DNA of 64,000 bases. Source: Halisarca cf. caerulea. Lineage: Eukaryota > Porifera > Demospongiae > Chondrillida > Halisarcidae. A program made the position numbers and the translations under genes. The notes beneath the pieces were generated by a model. The model was not told the origin of the DNA. It made no database searches and saw nothing but the letters and a program-made list of their open reading frames with translations. The stretch lies in assembly GCA_963170055.1 (NCBI GenBank), contig CAUJGJ010000263.1:1794900-1858899 (forward strand). The letters are read 5' to 3'. Below are positions 1 through 18,400 of the stretch, in pieces (position 1 is the first letter of the stretch; each line of letters starts with the position of its first letter).

Positions 1-93
1 GGGAAAGAATCTAATATTTTATAATTAACTCTATCTTGTGTCATTAATAGCATTCCATACTGTGTGTATGTGCATAATATCTGCATATAGTTG

Positions 94-267
94 TATCACC
101 CGGAGGTACTTGTGGCAGTGTGTATCACCCGGAGGTACTTGTGGCAGTGTGTATCACCCGGAGGTACTTGTGGCAGTGTGTATGACCCAGAGGTACTTGT
201 GGCAGTGTGTATCACCCGGAGGTACTTGTGGCAGTGTGTATCACCCGGAGGTACTTGTGGCAGTGTG
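94..267. repeat. 29-bp minisatellite, 6 copies
   Basis: Six head-to-tail copies of a 29-bp unit beginning TATCACCCGGAGG lie downstream of NUP133; the fourth copy has substitutions. The rest of positions 1-473 shows no gene. An 80-codon frame across the array is a repeat artefact. Confidence 0.95.
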
Positions 268-473
268 TAGACATCTATAAATGTTCAATAGATTATGCAG
301 TTGAGGAGGTGTGGTCTTGAGAGTAGTTTATGAACTGCCTTGCACACTCTGTGAGGAAAAGGGTCACATCTCAGCCTCCACTAATGTCCTGGCTTGCACT
401 GAGAGAACAGTAGGCTATCAAGCCACCCACACCTAATACATAAACATAATCTGCATGCATGCACAAGAACAGG

Positions 474-6570
<6,097 letters not shown>

Positions 6571-6616
6571 ATTCGTAGGCTAGCGCCAAATAGGGGAACA
6601 CCCTACGCGGACTAAA
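6571..6616. promoter_or_regulatory. Compact bidirectional promoter NUP133/DNPH1
   Basis: Only 46 bp separate the NUP133 and DNPH1 start codons, so the promoter and both 5' leaders must share this spacer or overlap the first exons. No TATA box is visible. Both starts are supported by conserved N-terminal protein sequence or the only in-frame ATG. The promoter role is inferred from geometry. Confidence 0.6.
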
Positions 6617-8586
6617 ATGGCTTCCAATCCTCTGCACATTTACTTTGCTGCTAGCATCAGGGCTGGTAGAGGTGATGCTGGCATCTATGAGAAACTAGTA
6701 AGCCTTCTCAAAGGATTTGGTTCAGTGTTGACAGAGCACGTTGGGTCCAGTAGGCTTGAAATTGAAGGCAAGACTGGCTAGTAAACATAATATACTTAGC
6801 TTCTGGCTGCAGTTGGCCATGGCCCCTGCCAGTAGTCTGTGTGAGGGTTTATCTGTCACTATCCAGGTGAAAACGACCTAAGTGATAAGGAGATACATGA
6901 CAGAGACATGGCATGGTTGATGAAGTCTGATGGTGAGCATCTTGGTCTTAGGTCTGAGCATACACTTCTGTAACCCCGCCCCCCATCCATCTCCCCCCAA
7001 TGCATGATGTTCAGTGCTTGTGGCAGAAGTGACACAGCCAAGCCTGGGAGTTGGTTATGAGATTGGGAGAGCTCTGGAACATAAGAAGCGAATCCTTTGT
7101 CTGTTCAGAGTGGACTCTGGAAGAAGTGAGTGAGTGACAGTGTAGGCCAAGTTGAAGGGCCAAGATGAAGGGCTGAGATGAAGGGCGGAAGTGAAGGGCG
7201 GAGGTGAAGGGCTGACTTGTAGGGTGGAGGTGTAGGGATGAGATGTAGGGCTGAGGTGAAGGGCTGAGGTGAAGGGATGAGGTGAAGGGATGAGGTGAAG
7301 GACTAAGGTGTAGGTCAAGGTGAGACTATGTTCAATTTCGTAGAGTGGGAACATATTCATTTTGGCATGAACATGACTGCATGGTTTGGTGCTATGTATA
7401 TAGAATTGAGTACAAATACTCCTTTCAAAAATAGCCTTCATTGCTAGCACCAGTTATAGTCTGACCATACTGTCTGTCTTAGCCAACTCAATCTCACTGA
7501 GCCATTTCCTTGGCTTCCTGGTGATGCCCACCACAGTAAGAAAGTATGGATCTGGCTACATTAGACCAAGCACCAATACCATAGGAAGATCTATGCTACA
7601 TATACCGCACACTAGCCTACTGCACACCAGCTTACCGCACACTAGCCTATCGCACACCAGCCTACCGCACACTAGCCTACTGCACACCAGCCTACCGCAC
7701 ACCAGCCTACCGCACACTACCGCACACCAGCCTACCGCACACTAGCCTACTGCACACCAGCCTACCGCACACTAGCCTACTGCACACCAGCCTACCGCAC
7801 ACCAGCCTACCGCACACTACCGCACACCAGCCTACCGCACACTAGCCTACTGCACACCAGCCTACCGCACACTAGCCTACCGCACACTAGCCTACCGCAC
7901 ACTACCCCACACTAGCCTACCGCACACTAGCCTACCCCACACTAGCCTACCTCACACTAGCCTACCTCACACTAGCCTAACTCACACTAGCCTAACTCGC
8001 ACTAGCCTACCCCATACTAGCCTACCGCACACTACCCCACACTAGCCTACCCCACACCAGCCTACCGTACACTACCGCACACCAGCCTACCGCACACTAG
8101 CCTACTGCACACCAGCCTACCGCACACTAGCCTACCGCACACTAGCCTATTGCACACCAGCCTACCGCACACTACCCCACACTAGCCTACCGCACACTAG
8201 CCTACCTCACATGCACTAGCCTACCCCACACCAGCCTACCCCACACTAGCCTAACTCTCACTAGCCTACCCCATACTAGCCTACCGCACACTACCCCACA
8301 CTAGCCTACCCCACACCAGCCTACCGCACACTACCCCACACCAGCCTACCCCACAATAGCCTACCCCACACTAGCCTACCCCACACTAGCCTACCTCACA
8401 CTAGCCTACCGCACACTAGCCTACCCCATACTAGCCTACCCCATACTTGTCTACTGCACAAGTTTGTGTCTAATCACAGGATTGTCAGCAATGGTTCGAG
8501 GAGCTGAGAAGGAAGGACTGGTGACTGTTGTTGACTACGAAGAGAAAGACCTTGAGAAAATTGTTAGAGAATATTTCAAAGCATGA
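6617..8586 (+). CDS. DNPH1: 2'-deoxynucleoside 5'-phosphate N-hydrolase 1 (DNPH1/Rcl)
   Basis: Nucleotide-pool enzyme that cleaves the N-glycosidic bond of deoxynucleoside monophosphates. Four exons: 6617-6767, 6867-6932, 7015-7125 and 8480-8586, giving 144 residues with all phases consistent. Family motifs in order: [13 protein letters not shown] (phosphate loop, cf. SIRGGR), [17 protein letters not shown], then [20 protein letters not shown] carrying the conserved Glu of the active site, KKRILCLFR, and LSAMVRGA. Length is close to the usual 150-175. Intron 1 must use a GC donor (GAAG|GCAAGA); the only nearby GT donor would create a stop. Intron 3 is 1.35 kb and almost all minisatellite. Strong call. 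Confidence 0.93.
7130..7320. repeat. Degenerate ~13-bp minisatellite in DNPH1 intron 3
   Basis: Loose repeats of GAAGGGCTGAGGT with one- to three-base changes, immediately downstream of the exon 3 donor. Confidence 0.8.
7600..8450. repeat. 15-bp minisatellite in DNPH1 intron 3
   Basis: More than 50 variants of a unit near CACACTAGCCTACCG (alternates CACACCAGCCTACTG). Short truncated units (CGCACTACC) recur at regular spacing, suggesting higher-order duplication. Confidence 0.95.
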
Positions 8587-8677
8587 ACAGGCATAGGTGC
8601 AGTCGTGAAGAACACAAATACATGAGACATGAATGACGACCATTCATTGGACTATATATCTATTCCAACCACAAAAA

Positions 8678-9154
8678 TTATGTTTGAAATCGTATTTCTT
8701 TGTCAAACTGATCCGCAGTTAGAGTTCCGTCTAATCTCTTAAAATTCTTGTTGAATACAGAGTAAGCGCTGACGTCTCCTGCTTTCCGTCCCCCGCGGTT
8801 CATGCTCCTGTAGACGAAGTAGAAGGCGGACAATAGAACGTATACTGTACCAAGCCCGCAGTAAATAAACCCAGCGAACAAGCCCAACCAAACGAGGGAT
8901 TTGAGGACCAGACTTTGATATGACGTTAAATAGCTCGCAGTTCTTCCACTAGTACTGGTAATTTCTTGTCCCGAGTTTTGTCTTGGTCCAGGCTTAGGTA
9001 AAGCTGTAGGAGTCGATGGATACTCGTTTTCTATCCTATTTCCAAGGACCTGCTCTGAATTGTCTTCTGTATTAGCCAAGGTATTAGCGGGCTGACGGCT
9101 GTACTTGTCGGAACGATATTTGGCCAACCTAAGGCGGACATCTTCCATGGCCAT
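8678..9154 (-). CDS. SAYSD1: SAYSvFN domain-containing protein 1
   Basis: Single-exon gene of about 158 codons. The hallmark C-terminal SAYSVFN is followed by KNFKRLDGTLTADQFDKEI, matching the family's conserved GTLTAEQ block. Two adjacent hydrophobic segments (SLVWLGLFAGFIYCGLG and VYVLLSAFYFVY) are the expected membrane hairpin. The N-terminus EDVRLRLAKYRSDK is a basic amphipathic helix as in vertebrate members, with a polar linker between. ATG choices are 9154 or 9148; MEDVR at 9148 aligns best with the human start. The family is a reported ER membrane protein acting on stalled or UFMylated ribosome-translocon complexes; that role is transferred from family knowledge. Confidence 0.9.
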   Translation of the reverse strand: MAMEDVRLRLAKYRSDKYSRQPANTLANTEDNSEQVLGNRIENEYPSTPTALPKPGPRQNSGQEITSTSGRTASYLTSYQSLVLKSLVWLGLFAGFIYCGLGTVYVLLSAFYFVYRSMNRGGRKAGDVSAYSVFNKNFKRLDGTLTADQFDKEIRFQT

Positions 9155-9651
<497 letters not shown>

Positions 9652-12600
9652 TTAAAGTGGAGAAGTTACTTCTCGCATTTGAAAGCTCTCCAAAGGGTCC
9701 TTCCTCTTGAGTGACCGTGTGTACGAGAAGTAGTTCCCTGGACCTGACTTGAACACTTCGCCTGCATGAGGGACACACAGGTAAAACAGCAGCTAATAAC
9801 TACACCCATGTAAACACCACACCCCCTACACATCTTACCAGTGTACAGCCACACCCACTACACATCTTACCAATGTATAGCCACACCCACTCCACATCTT
9901 ACCAGTGTGCACCCACTACACATCTTACCAGTGTGCACCCACTACACATCTTACCAGTGTGCAACCACACCCACTACACATCTTACCAGTGTGCAACTAC
10001 ACCCACTCCACATCTTACCAATGTATAGCCACACCCACTCCACATCTTACCAGTGTGCACCCACTACACATCTTACCAGTGTGCAACCACACCCACTACA
10101 CATCTTACCAGTGTGCAGCCACACCCACTCCACATCTTACCAGTGTGCAGCCACACCCACTCCACATCTTACCAGTGTGCAGCCACACCCACTCCACATC
10201 TTACCAGTGTGCAACCACACCCACTCCACATCTTACCAGTGTGCAACTACACCCACTCCACATCTTACCAATGTATAGCCACACCCACTACACATCTTAC
10301 CAGTGTGCACCCACTACACATCTTACCAGTGTGCAACCACACCCACTACACATCTTACCAGTGTGCAACTACACCCACTCCACATCTTACCAATGTATAG
10401 CCACACCCACTCCACATCTTACCAGTGTGCACCCACTACACATCTTACCAGTGTGCAACCACACCCACTACACATCTTACCAGTGTGCAGCCACACCCAC
10501 TCCACATCTTACCAGTGTGCAGCCACACCCACTCCACATCTTACCAGTGTGCAGCCACACCCACTCCACATCTTACCAGTGTGCAACCACACCCACTCCA
10601 CATCTTACCAGTGTGCAACTACACCCACTCCACATCTTACCAATGTATAGCCACACCCACTCCACATCTTACCAGTGTGCACCCACTACACATCTTACCA
10701 GTGTGCACCCACTACACATCTTACCAGTGTGCAACCACACCCACTACACATCTTACCAGTGTGCAACCACACCCACTCCACATCTTACCAGTGTGTACAG
10801 CCACACCCACTCCACATCTTACCAGTGTGCAGCCACACCCACTCCACATCTTACCAGTGTGCAACTACACCCACTACACATCTTACCAGTGTGCAACCAC
10901 TCCACATCTTACCAGTGTACAGCCACACCCACTCCACATCTTACCAGTGTGTACAGCCACACCCACTCCACATCCTGCAAGTGTACTGCCACACCCACAG
11001 CTCAAACCTTTAATATAAAGCCACACCCACTACACACCCTACCAACGTAAAGCCACACCCACTACACACCTTATCAACATACAGCCACTCCCACTACACA
11101 CCCTACCAAGTTACAGCCACACCCATTACACACCCTATCAGCATACAGCTACACCCACTACACACCATCTTCACTGAGAGTGGTACAGACCAACTTCTTC
11201 TCTTTCGGATTCGATTCAAAGGGCATTTTAGTTCCTGTGGACACAGTAGGGAAGAAGGGTAACTGGGGAATTAGACACACCGATAATGTCAGCTGACACA
11301 CCCACAATATCACCAAACACACCCACAACAGTGTTAGGGGTAACTAAATATCGAAGCAATATATTACATATTACTATTGCAGGAATTAAGTAATATAACT
11401 GAATACCTGTCTTGCAACTAGTAATATATTACAATTAGCTCTGTGGTGATGAATAAGTTTGTGGCTATAGTAAAGGCTATAAGTGAAAGAAGAGCTTCTG
11501 TCATCAAGGACGACAGAATTGTTAGTGAGATGGTCACATTATAAGTGAACTTTAACACCCTAAAGGTGAACATAAACATAGCATGCAATCATTGAATGTA
11601 TAAATCAAACTTGGCCATTCACAAAACAAATGTAGTAGATTTCACAACCAAGAATTTTCACTGGGAGGCAACTTGGAGGTAGTTTGCAGGAGCAAATGTA
11701 ATCTATAATATTATTACTAGTTACATTTATTATTGAGTAATATGTAACTGTAACGGATTACAAGTTTTCATAGTAATATGTAATGAGATTACTTTCCAAA
11801 AGTAACGACTCCAACACTGCCCACAATATCACTAAACACACCCACTATACACACCTTCCTCTGTGGTCCAGCAGTACATAGGTGCCTCCTCCCCTGCCCT
11901 CTGTCGTCGAAGCTTGGTTTCCTGCAGGTTAAGTTCCCCCACACATCGTCCTATCATAGCATCCATCATGGCTGCCTGAAGGACAGAGACGAAACTTTTC
12001 AATGTGATTCAATGTCCATCATGCAGTCAAGCCTCCTACCTGTCTGGAGTATATAGGGAGTCTTTTGACAACTTTAACCTCTTCTCCTTGGGTGGGCTTC
12101 TCCACTGAATCCCATTCCAACCACAAACAACTGAAGTACGTCTCTCCCTCTTGTTCTGGCTCTGTCAATTCCCATGACAACAGGTTGTATGGGAGGGACA
12201 GCATTATGTGCTAATGGACAATAACAAAAATGAATAAGATCATGTTCAGGGTGAGGGTGTGTGCTAGGGGTGAGGGTGTGTGCCAGGGGTGAGGGTGTGT
12301 GCTAGGGGTGAGGGTGTGTGCTAGGGGTGAGGGTGTGTGCCAGGGGTGAGGGTGTGTGCTAGGGGTGAGGGTGTGTGCTAGGGGTGAGGGTGTGTGCCAG
12401 GGGTGAGGGTGTGTGCTAGGGGTGAGGGTGTGTGCTAGGGGTGAGGGTGTGTGCTAGGGGTGAGTGTGTGTGCCAGGGGTGAGGGTGTGTGCCGGGGTGA
12501 GGGAGTGTAAGGAGTGACATGCAAAACAAGCTTACACACACCCTGGGGAGGGAATCCTCCATGATGTACACTCCCTCTGTGTTGATGGCTACAACAACTG

Positions 12601-15384
12601 GTCTGTCCTTCAGTGTTGGGAGCAGAGCTTGAACAAGATTCATTTTGCGGGCAATTTGGCCATTGAAGAAGACGGATCTAAAACAATTGTAAGAAAAAAC
12701 TAGGACTCAATAGACGGAGCTCATGTACATATGAAATCTACATGTGTGACCACACCTACATGTGTGACCACACCTACATGTGTGACCACACCTACATGTG
12801 TGACCACACCTACCTGTGACCACACCTACCTGCGACCACACCTACCTGTGACCACACCCACCTGTGTGACCACATCTACATTTGTGATGAACAGCTCAAG
12901 CTAGTGAGCATGGACAGACCACGTTATGTACACGGAGGTGTTCTTTCCTCACCCGTAGTACTCCTTAGCACGGCACCTCTGCAGGTAGTACTGCATGAGG
13001 TCAGTGATGGGAGGGGAGACACCAGACTCATCAGTTGAAGGGACAAATCTACGGTAAGTAGCCTCAAATGCACTGGCCAATCGCTGCTCCATGGGAGGAT
13101 CTGAAGACTTGGACAAGACCTTTGTAAGAGTGGACTTCTTTGTTGGCAGAAGATGATGAGGAAGGTACTCTCCCAGCTTGTTTCTACAGCAGTAGAGCAC
13201 TCACTGTAACACCAGTAACACCAGTCACATGATACACACACACCAGTCACAAGATACACACACACCAGTCACATGATACACACACACCAGTCACAAGATA
13301 CACACACACCAGTCATAAGATACACACACCAGTCACAAGATACACACACCAGTCACATGATACACACACACTAGTCACATGATACACACACACCAGTCAC
13401 ATGATACACACACACTAGTCACATGATACACACACACCAGTCACATGATACACACACCAGTCATGAACATACCAATCATGTAAGTGCAGCTAACTTGATT
13501 CCTCGCTACACAGGGTGTACGTATGCCACTATCCCTCTCCTCACACACCAACACAGTAGATGGTACACACAGAATATCCAAAAAGACTGACCTGAAAAAC
13601 TGTCCTTGAAAGTTCTGTGGACCTCCCTTCCCATAGAGGCTTACAGCTGCTTGGATCCCAGCCAACTCCAAGTACTCATCATCAGACATTGGATAACGCT
13701 CATTTACCACATTGAACACAGCCTACAGAGCAGCCCAACACACAGTACATAAGCAGCCCAGCACACAGTACATGAGCAGCCCAGCACAGAGTACATGAGC
13801 AGCCCAGCACACAGTACATGAGCAGCCCAGTACACAGTACATGAGCAGCCCAGCACACAGTACACGAGCAGCCCAGCACAGAGTACATGAGCAGCCCAAC
13901 ACACAGTACATGAGCAGCCCAGCACACAGTACATGAGCAGCCCAGTACACAGTACATGAGCAGCCCAGTACACAGTACATGAGCAGCCCAGCACACAGTA
14001 CATGAGCAGCCCAGTACACAGTACATGAGCAGCCCAGCACACAGTACATGAGCAGCCCAGCACAGAGTACATGAGCAGCCCAGTACACAGTACATAAGCA
14101 GCCCAGTACACAGTACATGAACAGCCCAACACACAGTACATGAGCAGCCCAACACACAGTACATGAGCAGCCCAGCACACAGTACATGAGCAGCCCAACA
14201 CACAGTACATGAGCAGCCCAACACAGAGTACATGAGCAGCCCAACACACAGTACATGAGCAGCCCAGCACAGAGTACATGAGCAGCCCAGCACACAGTAC
14301 ATGAGCAGCCCAACACACAGTACATGAGCAGCCCAACACACAGTACATGAGCAGCCCAACACAGAGTACATGAGCAGCCCAGTACACAGTACATGAGCAG
14401 CCCAACACACAGTACATGAGCAGCCCAACACACAGTACATGAGCAGCCCAGCACACAGTACATGAGCAGCCCAGCACAGAGTACATGAGCAGCCCAACAC
14501 ACAGTACATGAGCATCCCAGCACAGAGTACATGAGCAGCCCAACACACAGTATATGAGCAGCCCAACACACAGTACATGAGCAGCCCAACACACAGTACA
14601 TGAGCAGCCCAACACACAGTACACAGTGTTCTAGCCAGAAAATAACCGAAGAGCGGGGGGAGGGGAGGTAGAGGAAGGGTTGACACTGCTATTTTTGCCC
14701 TATAGTTAGCTTCTGTGGTTGTTGTATTAAAAAAGACTTGTGTCATTGTACATGTGTACTTAGCTATGCTAGTACATGTGTACTTAGCTATGCTACTGCA
14801 TATGAAATATAAAGAGGATTAAAAAGTATAGCGCTGTGGGGCGCCGCTCTTTAGCTCTTTAGCTAGAACACTGAGTACATGAGCAGCCCAGCACACAGTA
14901 CATGAGCAGCCCAGCACAGAGTACATGAACAGCCCAGTACACAGTACACAGACTTGAGAGGAAAGAAGTCTAGTGCACCAACCCTGTGCACATGGAGTGC
15001 AGTAGATGGTTCTTTTTGGGACACCTTGGGACCAGAATGGGCTGTCTTTATTATTGTGTCCTTATTTTAGGTTTGAGGCTGTACTGCTGCAAAGTAGAGT
15101 GAATCACTTCGCTCCAGTTACATGTGTCAATAATAGAGGGCCGTCCACAAGTGAGGGGGATCAGTGATGGAGGGGTATCAGAGATTGAAAGGTGTGGTTT
15201 AGAGGGGTTCCAGAGTGTGACATAAAATGGAAGAAATGATCTGGTATGCTAGACTAAGAGCAAAGTATGTAGGTTAGGTTCACCACTTTCCATTGCTATG
15301 GTAACACATAGCAACACTTGAAAGGCTAGCCACCTCCTACATACGGTCACCATACCGCTGGAAGCCACCTACACGCACACACAT

Positions 15385-15416
<32 letters not shown>

Positions 15417-18400
15417 CTAACACTTACTTCAATATAAAGATAGCGAATGACCTTTTCATCTTTGATCTGTCAAGACCAAGTGAAAAGTTATAGATGAAAA
15501 ACACAATCACAAGTGAACCACACCTTCCGCTCATCCTTGAGAAGGAAGAAGGCATTTCTTCTGAAGGACAGTAAAGGCGTGTCTGTTGGACAATACTCGG
15601 TAGTCATGGACGGTTAGAGACACACCCACATAGTTGACCACACCCACCTGTATGAATAGTGTCATAATCTGCCATTGTGTACTCTGTCAACAAATCACTC
15701 CATTTCTTGTACAGTCTACACGGCAAGTGTCTGTCCTTGAGCTGGATGGCTGGAGGGAACCAAGACACAGTATACACTTTACAGGGAAGGGGGAGTTCTT
15801 ACTCTATGGGGAAGGGGGAGTTCTTACTCTACAGGGAAGGGGGAGTTCTTACTCTATGGGGAAGGGGGAGTTCTTACTCTACAGGGAAGGGGGAGTTCTT
15901 ACTCTATGGGGAAGGGGGAGTTCTTACTCTACAGGGAAGGGGGAGTTCTTACTCTACAGGGAAGGGGGAGTTCTTACTCTACAGGGAAGGGGAGTTCTTA
16001 CTCTACAGGGAAGGGGGAGTTCTTACTCTACAGGGAAGGGGGAGTTCTTACTCTACAGGGAAAGGGGAGTTCTTACTCTATGGGGAAGGGGGAGTTCTTA
16101 CTCTATGGGGAAGGGGGAGTTCTTACTCTATGGGGAAGGGGGAGTTCTTACTCTACAGGGAAGGGGGAGTTCTTACTCTATGGGGAAGGGGGAGTTCTTA
16201 CTCTACAGGGAAGGGGGAGTTCTTACTCTACAGGGAAGGGGGAGTTCTTACTCTATGGGGAAGGGGGAGTTCTTACTCTATGGGGAAGGGGGAGTTCTTA
16301 CTCTATGGGGAAGGGGGAGTTCTTACTCTATGGGGAAGGGGGCAGGGGTGTAGCCAGGAATTCAAAAAAGGGGGGGGGGGCAAAGACATGAGCAAATTTG
16401 TGGTCACGCCCACTGTAAGTAGCAGGCTTCTACTCCATGAAATGGCTGCCCCACACGCTAGTTATATAGAGAGATAAAGCGACTCAAAAGTGTAGTTTAG
16501 AATCTTTCAAAGCTCTCTTTAAGGAGAAAATCAATACAATTCTTTTCAAGTTTCCTGGAAAATTTTCTGACTTTGGGAGTAAAGTAAGGAGTTACATGTT
16601 CTTATTTAAAACGATCAAAATAATTTTTGATTGTGAAATTCTGAAAAAGGGGGGGCATTTGCCCTTTTTGCACCCCCTTGCTACGCCCCTGGGGGAGTTC
16701 TTACTCTAACAGGGAAGGGGCAGTTCTTACTCTATGGGATGGGGCATAACAGCAGCTTGCAAGCAAGCTTTCACTGCAGAGAAGTTGCTCTGCCAGAAGA
16801 AATCCTTGAGTGAAACTGATACAGAAGCTTAGGAAACGTTTTCGGAACATTTAGGACTAAATATGCCAATGTTGATGATTCTGGTGATTACCAAGATTTT
16901 AAGCTGTTCACAGAGAAACTATTATTGAGAGAATTAAAGCCTCAATGAAGCCCTGCAAACTTCAAAACTAAACCTTTGTGCTAGCACCGAATAGCAGGCA
17001 CCGACTACATAGGCAACCCCATCCAAAGGAATTAGGGCTAGGTTTAGAGTGTTAACTATAGGAATAGGCCACACCTCCCAGTAGCTCACACCCCTCTCCG
17101 CACCTCCCAGTAGCTCACACCCCTCTCCGCACATCCCAGTAGCTCACACCCCTCTCCGCACATCCCAGTAGCTCACACCCCTCTCCGCACCTCCCAGCAG
17201 CTCACACCCCTCTCCGCACCTCCCAGTAGCTCACACCCCTCTCCGCACCTCCCAGTAGCTCACACCCCTCTCCACACCTCCCAGTAGCTCACACCCCTCT
17301 CCACACCTCCCAGTAGCTCACACCCCTCTCTGCACCTCACACCCCTCTCTGCACCTCCCAGCAGCTCACACCCCTCTCCGCACCTCCCAGTAGCTCACAC
17401 CCCTCTCCGCACCTCCCAGTAGCTCACACCCCTCTCCACACCTCCCAGCAGCTCACACCCCTCTCTGCACCTCCCAGCAGCTCACACCCCTCTCCGCACC
17501 TCCCAGCAGCTCACACCCCTCTCCGCACCTCCCAGCAGCTCACACCCCTCTCCGCACCTCCCAGTAGCTCCACACTTCCCAGCAGCTCAAACCCCCTGCA
17601 CACCTCCCAGCAGCTCACACCCCACTCCACACCTCCCAGCAGCTTACACCCCTCTTCATACCTTCCAATGTCACCCCGCCCAGGACCCTCATACCTCTCC
17701 CCCTAGTCCCACATAGTGACACCCACTTCTCTAGTCCCCCCTCTCCCCCCCCCAAAAAAAAATCTGGTGAGATTGTGTTGGCTATCCTCAGAATTCATCC
17801 TGACGTCTCACCACCGCCATCATTTCTCCTCCTCCTCCCTCTCGGGCCCCCTTCCTAACGCCTCACCCCTCCCCCCTTCCTGACCCATCACCCCTCACCT
17901 CATGCCCCCACCCCCACCCCTCATCCAACACACCAACTCACACAGCTGTGGAGATGTTAACCAGATAGCAAACACATCACTGTAGTCTTGGCTGATCTCC
18001 ATTTTGTCAAGGACATCACATTTCACGCTCCCGGCAGATGTTCGCATACCATCCTCACCCGTCACCTCTATTCCCTCACTACCTTGCTCCACTGTCCACA
18101 CCACCAACTTTACAGCTAAGGAACGTGTAGTAAGACACACATTGTACCATCGGCACTCTATACGGTGTAGAGTGTAGTATCTAGGGTACCGAAGTTATTG
18201 ACTCATGATCACTGACGCGTACGCGTACGGCGACAGAGTATAGGCCAGGACCTCAAGCGGACAGGGACGTGCACCTGAAGGGTCACTGGTGTTGGCACAA
18301 TGTAACACGATGGGAAACGCTATGGACAGTAACAGTGCGTGTGCCCTCCGAAATCTGGGTCACATAGTCAATCACAAACCCAAATACCGAACTAACGTTT

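Noticed and set aside
7600..8450. CRISPR-like regular array
   Set aside because: Units are contiguous with no unique spacers, in an animal intron; an ordinary minisatellite. The same applies to all other arrays here.
9905..11050. 381-codon frame repeating HTHSTSYQCA
   Set aside because: Minisatellite in the last FRMD8 intron with several parallel open frames.
11158..11160. TAG as the FRMD8 stop codon
   Set aside because: It lies just past a GT donor that joins in phase to a conserved-looking last exon at 9652-9761; retained only as a possible alternative end.
13700..14746. ~350-codon frames repeating YCVLGCSCTVCWAAHVL
   Set aside because: 23-bp minisatellite within a FRMD8 intron; three overlapping frames are equally open, which real coding sequence would not show.
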